DNA from: Macquaria australasica
Lineage: Eukaryota; Chordata; Actinopteri; Centrarchiformes; Percichthyidae
DNA: 64,000 nucleotides
NCBI GenBank assembly: GCA_005408345.1
Contig: SEMN01000186.1
Location: 434,001-498,000, forward strand
Reading direction: 5' to 3'
Below, in pieces: positions 51,701-61,286 of this stretch (positions within the stretch are counted from its first letter, which is position 1; every line of letters starts with the position of its first letter). A program made the translations under genes and the position numbers. Under the pieces are notes generated by a model, which searched no databases, was not told the DNA's origin, and saw nothing but the letters and a program-made list of their open reading frames with translations.

Positions 51701-51788
51701 GAACTCAGCCCAAATCCAGCCTCTCCACCCGACCTTCTGCTCCCTCCTCTGCCTGCCCATAGTCACTTTCAGTGGGGCTCTTCCCTGA
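38571..51788 (+). CDS. pik3r5: PI3-kinase gamma regulatory subunit 5 (p101), complete, 17 coding exons
   Basis: p101 is the regulatory subunit of class IB PI3-kinase: it binds p110-gamma and recruits it to membranes through G-protein beta-gamma. Joined coding exons are 38571-38670, 42634-42749, 42894-42962, 44458-44596, 45265-45334, 45941-46115, 46501-46669, 46789-46857, 47147-48060, 48277-48402, 48574-48705, 48904-48997, 49500-49576, 50016-50109, 50459-50541, 51172-51284 and 51638-51788. All phases agree, giving 2691 bases (896 residues plus TGA) against 880 in human. Matching landmarks in order are TCTEDRIQHAL-like SCTEDRIQHAL near the start, FLILLQQI, FLTWPEPYCSVC, GISFQRLVREEQG, an acidic run (about 323-367), TLRVVVFGADHVAGKVARAY, LGMLDPWYERN, ILADLVLYYCRYAARP, GIDGDREAVPL, VCTSVNL and the terminal TFSGALP. 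The N-terminal helical part is known to bind p110-gamma and the C-terminal part G-beta-gamma. No frame break is present. Confidence 0.97.
39389..39767 (-). repeat. right arm of the 379-bp near-perfect inverted repeat
   Basis: Reverse complement of 36142-36520 with one observed mismatch. Arms are about 2.87 kb apart and the first coding exon of pik3r5 lies between them. Confidence 0.93.
41980..42362 (+). mobile_element. 3' end of a truncated non-LTR retrotransposon (LINE)
   Basis: A broken frame including STWNNAQKDQKL (around 42040-42080) resembles the last residues of fish LINE open reading frames, which end in a W-N-x-L-Q-like motif. It is followed by the typical 3' tail, GAAAAGGAGATTAGAATAAC then CCTGGTTAAATAAA-like (42339-42350) and AAATAAA. 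The 5' part is missing, as usual for truncated insertions. Exact clade not determined. Confidence 0.55.
42634..42749 (+). CDS. pik3r5: pik3r5 coding exon 2 (residues 34-72)
   Basis: Encodes WSLEEMVKRDPENFLILLQQ and IIRKTKE, part of the N-terminal helical region used for p110-gamma binding. Acceptor CTTTCTTTCAG, donor GAG|GTGAGA, ending in phase 0. Confidence 0.95.
42894..42962 (+). CDS. pik3r5: pik3r5 coding exon 3 (residues 73-95)
   Basis: Twenty-three codons (VQEQCQYELVAPLAIMFSST and LLQ) matching the human VQEKGTYDLLTPLALLFYST segment. The acceptor has a TG repeat where a pyrimidine tract would normally lie, and a second AG six bases into the exon (GTTCAG). Confidence 0.93.
43729..44266. 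mobile_element. non-autonomous DNA transposon with palindrome-rich inverted ends
   Basis: A perfect 8-bp direct duplication, AGAATAAT, flanks the element (43721-43728 and 44267-44274). The ends are inverted repeats starting ACGGAAGCCGAGAACGGCC and extending about 60-90 bases. The 18-bp palindrome CGTTATCTCGAGATAACG or close variants occur three times in the left end (43789-43806, 43819-43836, about 43843-43858) and twice in the right (about 44182-44197, 44205-44222). The left tip ACGGAAGCCGAGAACT is duplicated in tandem (43729-43744). Inside is a short leftover reading frame. An 8-bp duplication is seen in hAT and some Mutator-like transposons; the superfamily is not certain. Confidence 0.85.
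43983..44105 (+). pseudogene. remnant N-terminus of an integrase-type transposase
   Basis: The first 41 codons of the frame starting at 43983 include LPIIDQHIRLYFSQGLTQAE and end in LSVRDNIQIS. In my recollection this resembles the N-terminal helix-turn-helix-like start of a family of teleost proteins with a C-terminal integrase-core (DDE) domain. Similarity appears to stop after QIS and the rest of the frame runs into the transposon's right end, so the catalytic part has been deleted. Identification is by memory and unconfirmed. Confidence 0.45.
44458..44596 (+). CDS. pik3r5: pik3r5 coding exon 4 (residues 96-141)
   Basis: Encodes TPYCPPDTELLEEAIEVFRC and FLTWPEPYCSVCKNLL, strongly matching p101. 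Acceptor TTTGCAG, donor CCAG|GTAAAT, phase 1. Confidence 0.96.
45265..45334 (+). CDS. pik3r5: pik3r5 coding exon 5 (residues 142-164)
   Basis: Encodes GISFQRLVREEQGLITASMC and SKT, matching human GISYQRLVRAEQG. The donor AT|GTAAGT leaves phase 2 and splits the following methionine codon. Confidence 0.95.
45941..46115 (+). CDS. pik3r5: pik3r5 coding exon 6 (residues 165-223)
   Basis: Encodes TVLLMNPSEVPADFLSVAEQ and a helical stretch ending YRALQ; equivalent to human TVTVLLLNPVEVQAEFLAVA. Acceptor CTGCCTGCAG, donor CAG|GTATGT, phase 0. Confidence 0.95.
46501..46669 (+). CDS. pik3r5: pik3r5 coding exon 7 (residues 224-279)
   Basis: Encodes AKTVNELGEIFSAVSDVLET and continues to NGRKSD, matching human AKTLAELEDIFTE. 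Donor G|GTAAGAG. A strong internal donor-like GTAAGTGA occurs at 46540 within the exon. Confidence 0.95.
46789..46857 (+). CDS. pik3r5: pik3r5 coding exon 8 (residues 280-302)
   Basis: Encodes MLQTLPLPTAKCYMFHWEKD, equivalent to human KLHTIPIPVARCYTYSWSQD. Acceptor GCTTTCAG, donor G|GTAAAG, phase 1. Confidence 0.95.
47050..47078. repeat. (TG)n tract in pik3r5 intron
   Basis: About 14 TG units less than 70 bases before the acceptor of coding exon 9. Confidence 0.95.
47147..48060 (+). CDS. pik3r5: pik3r5 coding exon 9, large acidic/serine-rich exon (residues 303-607)
   Basis: A 914-base exon, the largest in the gene as in mammals. It carries an acidic run of Asp and Glu (residues about 323-367), partly coded by a GAT microsatellite at about 47229-47255. 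A serine-rich segment (FSTISSLSTASKDSMFSTLS) follows, then a DSDYFEDSDDY region, a basic patch (HFYRLFIKPKSPRSLYRAKS) and the conserved LRVVVFGADHVAGKVARAYN block. Human p101 has the same order with a shorter acidic run. Confidence 0.96.
48277..48402 (+). CDS. pik3r5: pik3r5 coding exon 10 (residues 608-649)
   Basis: Encodes STNDIAHLLGMLDPWYERNT and ends NVVCQ. The STNDI and LGMLDPWYERN motifs are diagnostic of p101, with a related DPWY motif in p84. Acceptor CAAGCAG, donor CAG|GTACAA. Confidence 0.97.
48574..48705 (+). CDS. pik3r5: pik3r5 coding exon 11 (residues 650-693)
   Basis: Encodes LPILADLVLYYCRYAARPAL, matching human LPILADMLLYYCRFAARP. A CA microsatellite follows 22 bases after the donor (48727-48758). 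Confidence 0.96.
48727..48758. repeat. (CA)n microsatellite in pik3r5 intron
   Basis: About 16 CA units just downstream of the donor of coding exon 11; CA repeats in this position can bind hnRNP L and affect splicing. Confidence 0.95.
48904..48997 (+). CDS. pik3r5: pik3r5 coding exon 12 (residues 694-724)
   Basis: Encodes ERRTEVFVHSLELGHTAGTR and AIKAM, equivalent to human [20 protein letters not shown]. Donor G|GTGAGT, phase 1. Confidence 0.95.
49500..49576 (+). CDS. pik3r5: pik3r5 coding exon 13 (residues 725-750)
   Basis: Encodes SKRFGIDGDREAVPLMLEVV, almost identical to human SKRLGIDGDREAVPL. Acceptor TTTATATAG, donor AGA|GTAAGA. Confidence 0.96.
50016..50109 (+). CDS. pik3r5: pik3r5 coding exon 14 (residues 751-781)
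   Basis: Encodes ISGRSQWKRETKVCTSVNLT and KACKNPEEL, in the C-terminal region of p101 associated with G-beta-gamma binding. Acceptor CCCTTCCAG, donor G|GTACGC. Confidence 0.95.
50459..50541 (+). CDS. pik3r5: pik3r5 coding exon 15 (residues 782-809)
   Basis: Encodes LTMTEVLKRQNGKSKKGYNQ, matching human LTEVVKRQNSKSKKGFNQ. Acceptor TCTCTCAG, donor CAG|GTAAGA, phase 0. Confidence 0.95.
51172..51284 (+). CDS. pik3r5: pik3r5 coding exon 16 (residues 810-846)
   Basis: Encodes LSMTEVKVDKVQVSGAGNTT and FAVCLDQDEKKILQSVT. The acceptor is tandem, TAGCAG: using the first AG (exon from 51169) would add one glutamine. Human NQISTSQIKVDKVQ aligns without that glutamine, so I chose the second AG. Confidence 0.93.
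51298..51575 (+). repeat. teleost 'GTACTTGTGAGGACC' interspersed repeat in the last pik3r5 intron
   Basis: Starts with a CA run, then GTTTGTCTTTGTGTACTTGT and GAGGACCCTCATTGACATAG, passes through CCTAACC-like repeats, and ends GTCCTCACAATGAG. I recognise this as a very common repeat in fish introns; no coding content. Confidence 0.65.
51638..51788 (+). CDS. pik3r5: pik3r5 last coding exon 17 (residues 847-896 and stop)
   Basis: Encodes CDISVCYKP then a less conserved linker and the conserved end FCSLLCLPIVTFSGALP before TGA at 51786-51788. Human p101 ends LCSLLCLPIMTFSGALP. Confidence 0.97.
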
Positions 51789-52870
51789 GACTGCTGACCA
51801 CTGGTTTGGGCGGTTTGAAAGGAAAGATTCTGTGCACTGTTATTTATATGCTCTGAATAACAGACACGGACTGCAGAGGGAAAGTACACAGGACATACAG
51901 TTTTTTGTACATACATGTTGGCGGCCTCAGACGGCAGTGGGACGCAACTGTTGAAAACGTGAAACTGCAGACCTGGCTGGCCTGTGATCGTTAATACGAA
52001 CACATGCCAAAGAATCTGAGAAATAAAGAATGACTAGAGATACAATAGTTCAAATGATGCTGAGTCCAGCTTTCTCTACACAAAGCAATCATTTACTGTT
52101 GTTAAGGAAACTGTTCAAGTTTCATTTCACAGGTTTCAGTTCCTCTTTCCCCGTTGGCAGAGAAGTGACCTTACCTTGAGTAACATTAGAATGTAATTTG
52201 GTCAAACAGGGTGACTCTACAGTACAGGATCTGAGGTGAGATGGCACACAAACTGGCAACAACAACATGTTGTGATAAGCCTGGGTCCTACTCCAAGAGA
52301 TCGTCTTGGAGTCAGACTTTTCTCTTTATCAACCTACATGGACACGCAGGACCAGAGGGAATTTTTACACCTTTCGACCAGACTGTACTATGTAATGCCT
52401 CCATTAGGGGTGATTATGGGACTATATCTGAGAATGGACACTATGGACTTACACAATTTGTAAATATTATGTTTATAAAATATTGTATTGCATGCTTTAA
52501 CTTGAATGTTACACCATAATGTTTTATGTCTGTTTTACATGGGCTTTTAGTGATAACATTTCTCCTAAGGAGTTACAATGAAGCAACTGTTTTAACTGGA
52601 GTTATACAGCAGGGGGCTCTGTTGACCTCCATTTGACTTCAGTTGAAGTACAGATTACTTTAACAATTCAGAGTTGGTAATACTTGTAGTAAAGTCTCAC
52701 TTTGTAATAACTGTAATTGAACGTATGTACAGATGATTGCTCTTGCAAACCTTTATTTCATTAAGGGCACAGATGGAAACTATAAATTTGATATTATGGT
52801 GCTAAAAAATACATTCGGATGCACATCATTCTTTATAAAAAATAAACTGATTAATTGCACTTTGCATACT
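51789..52870 (+). other. pik3r5: pik3r5 3' UTR with candidate poly(A) signals
   Basis: AATAAA at 52022-52027 lies about 235 bases after the stop; a second AATAAA at 52841-52846 could give a longer transcript. Which is used cannot be decided here. Frames in this stretch are short and unconvincing. Confidence 0.55.
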
Positions 52871-53234
52871 GTAAACTATTATATTTGTGATAAAACTGTA
52901 TTGTTTTCTTGCTGTAAAGGGATAATATCCCCATCACCTGACTGAAACTGAAATAGAAGCACTGCACAGAAATATATTTTATGGAATTGAAGCACTTGAA
53001 TATTAGATTAAATTAATTAGGTACTTTTATGTTCTGCCCTCTACATGCCTTCTCTGATGGAAATAATACAAATGCAATATTGATTTTTATAATTGTATCA
53101 CCTCAATTTTAATCTTCATTAAAATATGTCTTAAACTGATGAGATTAATTGTCATCTTGATATTTGCCTTCATTTGAAGGGGTGCCTATGTATATTACCA
53201 ATTGTTATTGTGTACATATACAGCGAGTATGGGT

Positions 53235-53640
53235 ACAGTGGTGGAATGTACAGTTTTGACTTCTGCCTTAATTGTGTATTTTCATTTTATACTTTCACAG
53301 GCAAAACATTTTACTTTTCACTCCACTACATTTATTTGACAGCTACTAGCTGCTTTTCAGGCAAAGATTTTACATACACAATATGTGATCAACTTATAAA
53401 ATATAATCTTCAGGAGCAGATAGAGGTGTCAGGAAATGATAATATCATGATGATACCACAGGCCTAAACTGCTTATAAGATAAAACAGTACTTTTACAGT
53501 ACTTTTGATATTTCAAGTACATTTCACTGATACATAAATACTTCTGTACTTTCACTTTGGCAAGAATGCAGGACTCTTCCTTGTATTGAAGGTATTGCTA
53601 CTTTTACTCAAGGATCTGAATACTTCTTCCACCACCAGTA
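53235..53640. repeat. degenerate teleost interspersed repeat
   Basis: Contains TTTTCACTCCACTACATTTA, TTTGACAGCTACTAGCTGC, AAGATTTTACATACACAATA and the ending GAATACTTCTTCCACCACC. All are blocks of a widespread fish repeat that I recognise by motif. No open reading frame of note. Confidence 0.55.
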
Positions 53641-53678
53641 AGATTATTGAAGGACTACTCTAATGCTTCTGTACGAGG

Positions 53679-53758
<80 letters not shown>
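53679..53758. repeat. (CTAT)20 tetranucleotide microsatellite
   Basis: Eighty bases of perfect CTAT units, ending about 70 bases before the first inverted CCAAT box of the promoter-like segment. Confidence 0.98.
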
Positions 53759-53759
<1 letters not shown>

Positions 53760-53814
53760 ATACAGGCCTGTATAAATTTGGAACACGTGTGGCGTAAATT
53801 ATAGTTTATGTGTA

Positions 53815-53970
53815 TAAGTGCTGTGATTGGTTACCAACTCTACCGCTTAGTGACACGGCATTGGTCGGTTGCCGCGGTGGGCGTGGTCAGTTAGACCGGA
53901 CTCACTGTCTGAGACGTGAGTCAAGTGCAGTCGGAGACCGGAGCTGTTCGTACAACTTAGCTAACTGCAG
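53815..53970 (+). promoter_or_regulatory. promoter-like segment with possible non-coding exon ending at 53970
   Basis: Two inverted CCAAT boxes (ATTGG at 53826-53830 and 53860-53864) precede a GC/CACC-type box GGGCGTGG (53879-53886) in a locally GC-rich stretch. Downstream, AACTGCAG|GTACGT (donor GT at 53971) ends a possible leader exon. It lies between pik3r5 and pik3r6 and reads towards pik3r6, so it is a candidate distal promoter for pik3r6. No TATA box. An independent non-coding transcript is the main alternative. Confidence 0.45.
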
Positions 53971-54756
53971 GTACGTTTTTGATGTTTTACCAGTTTCAGA
54001 CATCTTATCATCTCTACTTTATGGTTTACTGTCTACTTACCCCCAGAAAAGTTAATGTCGACTGCAGCTAAGTCGTAGCTAATATTGCGAATGGTGAAAT
54101 TTACGTTAGCCTACTGTAGTCTATGTGTGTACATGTACATGTACATTTAATTCCGTTTAACATAAACCTGTGAGTGTTTATTTTATCTCAAGTTATACCT
54201 AATGCTCTTCCCGTCTGGGCTGACCTGTTTATATTTGAGTTGATATATCTTTTTGGTGTTTTTCATGACTCATGTCGTCTTAACGATGTTAACGTTTTGC
54301 AGTGATGAGCCGTAGGCTATTATCTGATTACGCCAGTAGCATACGGTATGCCACTAATTGTAGTATGCAGATAAGACATGGCAGTGTGGTGCACTCTCTG
54401 TACTGCACCTGACTGAAACATCTTACCACAGATTCCTGTGCTGCTACATGTCAGCCGCTCAGCCTTTTTTTGAATGGGCTCTTTTACACGTGTGTCAGGC
54501 TATTAAAAACACGTCCGAACATCATGCCCTAGGACACGGGAAGACGCGAGGGACGATGGTTTATTGTTTCCCTCCTGAGATAATAACAAGGGTTTGATAA
54601 CAGTGCCTGGTCTGATTGAAGCCCCGGCCCTCTGTTGTGTCTGTTGGGAGTCTAAGAGCACAGCTGTATTTCCTCCAACTTCCTTGTTTTAGATCTGAGC
54701 TTCCTGGTACCACATTGGGGTTAAGGGGATGCAGGGTGGCTCCAGTCTCTCTGTCG

Positions 54757-54760
<4 letters not shown>

Positions 54761-54792
<32 letters not shown>
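54761..54792. repeat. (CT)n microsatellite
   Basis: About 16 CT units preceded by CGCGCG. Confidence 0.97.
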
Positions 54793-54796
<4 letters not shown>

Positions 54797-56619
54797 GTGT
54801 GTCCCTCTTATAAGTGGTATTTTTGGTCATAAAATGAGCCAATAATCATTTAATTTTATGTACAACAGACCATAGTATGAGAGCATTTTCCTTAGCAATA
54901 ATAATATAAGGCATGCATTAAAACTTTATAGGTTATGTTGACATAATAAAGGCGTTGAAGCAATCCACTGCTGCACACAAAGCCCAGTTAAAAGCCATCT
55001 CTCTAATCTTATCAAAATCAGACTGGTGATGTCAGCTATTGGGTGAGGCATGAGAAAATGGTGACATACTGATTTAAAGTATTTAATCTATTAGCTAAAT
55101 GCTGGTAATCTAGTCTTGAACATGGCTCTAGAGGAAATAACTTATGACATATGGGAACATTAAATAACACTGTAAAACTATCAGTAATCAGTTATCATAA
55201 TTCTACTGCACATGATGAGCAAAATTAGTTACAGTCCACATTGTGTTTCATCTGATGTATGTTGTCTAATTATAAGGTTACCACAACTTATCATTAGACA
55301 GTGTGATCATCACCATGTCGAAATATCTTATGACCACACAGTACATCACTCATATACAATTTCTGGGATGATACAAACATCTGCCGTGAGATAATGCAGC
55401 AAAACAACATGTTTTGGAGAGTTGGTTGGGTGAGGTGATGAGTGGAACAGGTGCAGCATGAAACACAGCATTGGGATTAAAACTGCATCACAGAATCGAG
55501 GGGAAAGAAATTACCTTTTTTTTTTTTTTAATCATAGGCTTAAACATAACACCACACAAACACACACCACACTGGATACTGTTTAATGTGTTTAAATCCA
55601 CGCACAGAACACCCTGACAAAATGTATCACCCTTCCAAGGTTCAACTTTTTAAACTTGCCATTTTTTACGATGTAGTTTTTTGGATCAATCTGTATCACT
55701 TTACAACCTTGTCTGGAGGACAGGGTCAAAGTTCATCGTGTCTTTCATGTTTAGACAAAATTAGATCGTGTACTGGATGGCTGGGCTCCACCCCATGAGG
55801 GTCATCATCATGAGACTGTGACCCTTCTATACAAAGACCTTTCAGTCCTCTACAAAATGTCAGCCACTTAAAAGCAATGATTTGGCCAATGTTTGGAGGG
55901 GTATCCCAAAGGCTTTTTAACACTAAAATAATCTGTGTTCTATTGTTAATCAGTAGATCAAAAAGTGATGCTGGGAAATCAGTCCATGTGAGGCCAGCAA
56001 TCAGACACACATCTGCACTTGCCTGCTACAAGGAAGTGTTCGGTCTGTGTTGGAATGCTGAAGTTCGAGAAGCAGTTTTGCAAACATGAGCAGAGAGTCT
56101 CAGGCCGGTGCTTGAGTTAACTGCTGGCTGCAACTTGAAAACTGGTCCGACCTGACCAGAAACTCAGCGAAGACTTTGCAATTGATTTGTTTTTAACTGT
56201 AATTTGGGAGAACAAACTGTGATATGCTGTTGATTATGCTGCAAACACAAAGAACTGACACTAGGGACTTGTTGAGTAGTTTCTCCTGCTGCAGGGGAGA
56301 ACAACTTAGTAAACACTTTTCTAGTCCCTCCTTGTGGGGCTTACAGTAAGAGGGACAGTAGTTTAGGGCAGTTAGATCAAATGGACTCCACCATGTCTGT
56401 AGGCTGTGTTGAACACTTGCATGTCTCAGCTGAGGCTATAACCATTTCAGCTCAGTCAGATGACCTGATTAATTCAAGCTATCACTTAGTCACTTGACAT
56501 GATGCCTTAAGAACAAAGTGCTCAGCAGAAACCTTCATACCAGTATTTACAGTCATGCACAAAGCGCATACAGTGCACTCTATATCAGTCAGTATTTTTG
56601 ACAATACGTTGTGTTGAGG

Positions 56620-56985
56620 AGCTTTTTAGAGCTGAAAGATTAGTCAATCAGACAATCATCAGAAAACAAATGTGCAACTTTTCTAATAATTGGTAAATCG
56701 TTGAAGTAATTTTTCAAGCACAAATGGCACGACATTGCCTAGTTCCAGCTTCTCAGTTGTGAGGATTTGCTGCTTCTGTTTATCTTATGTGATAGTAAAT
56801 TGAATATCTTTATGTTTCGCACTGTTAGACAAAGAAAACATAACATTTTAAGATGTCACCTTGGGCTTTGTGATGAGCATTTTTCACTATTTTTGGACAA
56901 TTTGTAGACTAAACAATTAGTCGATTAATCAAGAAATATTCAGCAGATTAATCAGTTGTTAGTTGCAGCCTGAGAGCTTTGTTTT
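56620..56985 (-). repeat. teleost interspersed repeat, inverted
   Basis: Read on the minus strand it begins CAGGCTGCAACTAACAACTG and continues with ATTAATCTGCTGAATATTTC, TTGATTAATCGACTAATTG and CCAAGGTGACATCTT. These blocks belong to a very common fish repeat that I recognise by motif. A more degraded relative may lie near 63400-63555. Confidence 0.65.
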
Positions 56986-58500
56986 GAAACCTCTAGACTA
57001 CTGTTGCCTCTTTAGGCAGATGTTGCACTGGAGTGCTGGGCCCTTGTCAGCCCACGCGACTGTTGCGTTTTCCCAGAAAACCTGACCCAACATTTTAAAT
57101 GATAACCTTGCCCAAAGTTATAACAAAACATGCTTAATTCCACACACTGCAGCTCCCAAAATGCAGACAGCCGCAGACTCTCTTCAATCTGAGACGCCAC
57201 CCTCTTGTTTGTCCTGTGAGGAATATGAAAACAAACGGCAACACTTCTTGGCATAGTCGTGTGACTGTGATCTCCTTTGAAAACAGTCTCCATCGTGGCT
57301 AGGGCTATTGCATGCCAGGAGTGTGTGTGTGTCTGTGTGTGTTGCTGATCATGTCTTCGTGACGCACTCGGTACATCCTGTGCTTGTAGCAGGATTTAGC
57401 ACTATGTTACTGCATTGCCTCATCATTCTGCCCACCGTGGCTAAATAAGGTCTGCTGTGTGGTGAGACTGACAACCCACAGGAATCCTCACATTTCGTGT
57501 GGACGTTTTTTACTTTTCCCTCAGCATGGAAACAAATCCAAGGGACACAATGTTTGTTTTTCCACACGTCAGTTGCAGAATATCCAGAATATTTGGTTAG
57601 AGAATGTCTCAAATGTTGCAGACGTACTGTGTCCTGTGCTTCACTGTGTACTTACTGAAGTAAAGAGTGAGTTACAGTTTGTATAAGACTTACAGTATGT
57701 GGCTTAATTATTAGGGAAAATCTGAGATGCATTGCACTTGACTGAACAGGTAGACGAACAGCAGGGATGTCTCAAAAGCAGAGACTTGAACCCATGTTAT
57801 CTGTTTGAAGAATAGTCTTTCAAACTACAAGGCAACTGTAATAGCAATTTCTTGAAAAGTACAAGAGGGAATCTGTAGATTTATGGTTAAACAAGCAAAA
57901 CAAAATTATGGAAACAAACAGAAATGTGCAGCTTGTTGTGAAGTTTTCTTCAGACTGGCAAGGAGTTGTAAGCCAAAGTCACAACTGCAGTAGACGACTA
58001 AATAGTTGATACCCTACTGTCTTTATAACAAAAATGCCTTGTGCGTTAAAAGTTTGAGCGCAAAATAAATCATTCATACGTGCTGTTCCCCCACTGCTCT
58101 CTGGTAATCCACAGGCCTTCTGCCCGAGGCCACAGCTGTATCTATGGTAACAATGCTGTCTTTGTTCGTTGTTTTTATCCTCGATAAGAATGGATTTAGA
58201 AGTATTTCATGCATAAATAATGAATCTAATCACTATTCCAGAACACTGATGGAAATCTCTGCAGTTAATGGTCATAAGCACAGGACATACTGTAAGTGCA
58301 AAGCTCAAGGAAAGTAGAAAACTATTGTAAATTGACTATAAAAGTTTTTGAGGCTACAGAAAAGCTGCTGGTATTTTGTTTATTCTAAGATTCAGTAGTG
58401 TACAAGATTCCTTTAGGTTGCCTAATCAAACCTAAATGCCACATCCTCAACTGACCCCTAATGGACCAATTGACCCAGTTCTCACTGTCATAGGACCTTA

Positions 58501-58501
<1 letters not shown>

Positions 58502-58552
<51 letters not shown>
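58502..58552. repeat. (CA)n microsatellite
   Basis: About 25 CA units. Confidence 0.98.
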
Positions 58553-58554
<2 letters not shown>

Positions 58555-58825
58555 TCTCTGGAAACCCCTTTGTAACTCTACCTCTTCCTATCTGTCTTCC
58601 TCTTGCCTGATGGATTTAGCACACTACCCCCAGTGGCATAAATCTTCACCCTGTCCATTTAGACCCGTGATTGGACGTTGTCTTTACACCAACTCCTCCA
58701 ATTAGCGAATTTCTTTTGAGTGTTTTATGACACATTTGCCTGTTTGTTGCAGATTTTTGGATTATTGTGGACAATGTTTGCAAGCCCTGAGGAGGAAATA
58801 ATCAGTCAGGCCAGGCAGGTTTACA

Positions 58826-58850
58826 GACACACACACACACACACACACAC
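58826..58850. repeat. (CA)n microsatellite
   Basis: About 12 CA units followed by broken CACACA runs to about 58876. Confidence 0.95.
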
Positions 58851-60808
58851 CCATTCACACACACATACACACATTCAGCAGTCCAAGAGGACTTCCTCAT
58901 ATTGTCCAGCATGTTGATGCAGGAAATCACTTTGATTGATATCCCCCGTTGCTCACACTGAATTAAACGTTGTCTGTTTTAGTGGCTTCTTTGCAACTTT
59001 TGAACGTGCGTGTGTGTTTCTGCATGCATGTTCCTCGCAGCATTGACTTGTCTTAGCATGGTAACAATCAGAGATGACAAACTGTCTGTTGGCTGTACAG
59101 CAAGATGACATGCTATATGACTGTTTTATAGCTCAAATGTAAACTCTTAGCTCTTCCTGAGATGCTCCATGGAGAGAAGAGGGCAGCTAGTTCTTTCTCT
59201 CCACATTTGCACTGTGTCATATTTGTTACCTTCTTGAGAAAGAAAAAAAAGTCGCTCTTCCACTTTGTCCAGGTCTGTATGTGAGAGACGATGAGGCCCA
59301 TCTGTGTCAATAGACCCCATGCTATCCTAGGATGGGGATTTCCATTCATGCAAACACACACATACAACTATAGCACCCAAGCACCACCTCTGCCTTTCGC
59401 TATGAACGCACTTCCACATGTCGCTGTCAGGTCCTTCCTGTTTTCTGAGATGTCTGAACGGAAATGAGTGCTCCTGTTTTCTGTTTGGCCACATTGTTTG
59501 AGACTTCAGCTGACAACTGCAATGCTTGGCAACGTGGCTGCCCACATTGGGACAGTGTAGAAAGATGTGTTTCGTAGCCGAAACTTAGATCAGGAAATGA
59601 TTCACATTAATTGTAAATAGTCAACAGTCAAAGGGGAAGTTTGTTTCACTGGCATGTGGTCTTGGCACCTGTAATAGCATTCCAGCCTGTGCCCTATTTA
59701 TTAGTCATTTGACAGGTTTTTTACTGGTACTAATTTATACCTGATCACTCGTATGGTTTGTTAAAATGATGGAAGAGATTGTTGCTGAAAAATCACAATT
59801 AGTGCTTTGGCTTTAAGGTGCACAGTACACAGTACACAGTATAAACTGTCAAATCATTGTCACTGCATTTCTTTCATGCACTTTGTGTTAATTGGCACAG
59901 TGCAAGAGTATTTGTAGTCATTATATATCATCTCTCTTTGATTCTGTGTGCTGCTGTATCATTAGGTTTGTGTTGGAGCAGTAAATCACATTGCTATCAC
60001 CTCAATGGGCAGTTTGTTTAACTTGGTTTTGTGTGATGACTTGATGAGGTTTTAACTCAAATTAATTTTCTACTTCCTGGTGTGTTCGTTAGAGCAATCG
60101 CGTATGTAAGATCAGATCAATACACAGAAAAAGAAATATGCAGAAAGATCTGTGGACTTTGAACAAAAGTCAAACAAAATTATGTCTTAAAGCGTGACAT
60201 AGAATCAAAAAGGTGTGATGGTTGCTACTGTGGTCTTTCCGAGCTAGTTATTTAGAAAGGTCGTGAATGATGTGATGCATCTATTTTTAGACATTCTTAA
60301 ACCCTGGTTCCTTCTGTCTCTCTCTTTCAGCATCTCTCTCTGTGTCTCTCTGTCTCTCTGTCTAAATATAGAGTGTCATCTGCCCACTCATTCTGACAGA
60401 GAGGAAATGATGTGTATGTGTCAGCTCCTACACTGCATTCATAGTTGCTGTTAGAAAGCTAAAAACAGAGTGTAGGTTGTACATCTGTGTGGGCAAGAGA
60501 GACAATGTGTGCACATCAGTGCTTATTGCATGCACCCCAGATAGATGATTGACTGTAGATAGAGAGATGGAGAGAATGGGTGGGAGTGGGGGGTGGGAGT
60601 GTGTGGGGGGGAGGGGGGGTGAAAGAGAAAGAGACAAGAGAGGCAACCGGAAACTTGTGGTCAAACAGGCAGCGTTCAGCTGCTGAGGCAGCACTGTTAA
60701 CTCACCGTTTTTGAAAGTACTGCTTTTCTTAGAGGGATCAAGGCTAAATCACATCACACAAATTCCTTTCATTGTACACATACGGCCTGTGGAATGACCA
60801 CCAGCGCT

Positions 60809-60830
60809 GTGTGTGTGTGTGTGTGTGTGA
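60809..60830. repeat. (TG)n microsatellite
   Basis: About 11 TG units followed by a GA-rich stretch. Confidence 0.93.
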
Positions 60831-61228
60831 GAGGGAGAAAGAGAAATAGGGAGAACGTGAGAAATTAACACAAAAGAGTGAAAGTTTAGAAAAGTGAGGA
60901 GACCTGTCGTGAATCAGAAGTCCTAAAATAGAAACAAATCCAAATACATTCAGCCTTGAGCAAACTGAACACGACTCAAACAGGTTATGACTTTTTGACA
61001 CACTCCAACACCTGCGCCTACACACACACTTTTTCTTCTCTTTACCACCCCCTTCAACTCTGCTGACACGCACACACACACACACACACAGTGCTTATCC
61101 CCTGTCACTACCTCATACCCTCTCACAAGAGGAAATACACTCGGCAATCAGTCGCTGTCTTCATTCGACTGTGACTTGCTCCTGCTGTCTTTCTCTCTCA
61201 CTCTGTGTCACACACTTGTTAGTTTCAG

Positions 61229-61286
61229 TACAGAGCGTGTGGATGTAAAAGACCTGACTGTTTGGTCCGTGCCTGTACAGAACAGG
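61229..61286 (+). other. pik3r6: possible pik3r6 non-coding leader exon
   Basis: GTTAGTTTCAG (AG at 61227-61228) could be an acceptor, and AACAGG|GTAAGTTT (GT at 61287-61288) is a strong donor 58 bases later. It lies about 1 kb before the first coding exon of pik3r6. It could instead be the 3' end of a longer first exon. Confidence 0.35.

Larger units (their letters stand above)
53971..61228 (+). other. pik3r5-pik3r6 intergenic or pik3r6 leader intron
   Basis: About 7.3 kb without a recognisable coding exon. It contains microsatellites at 54761-54792, 58502-58552, 58826-58850 and 60809-60830, and a teleost repeat at 56620-56985. A weak exon-like segment lies at 58753-58818 (TTGTTGCAG acceptor, GCAG|GTTTAC donor). 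If the segment near 53.9 kb is the pik3r6 promoter, all of this is intron. Confidence 0.5.

Noticed and set aside
51772..51954. 60-codon frame overlapping the pik3r5 stop
   Set aside because: It overlaps the end of p101 in another frame and extends into the 3' UTR without family similarity.
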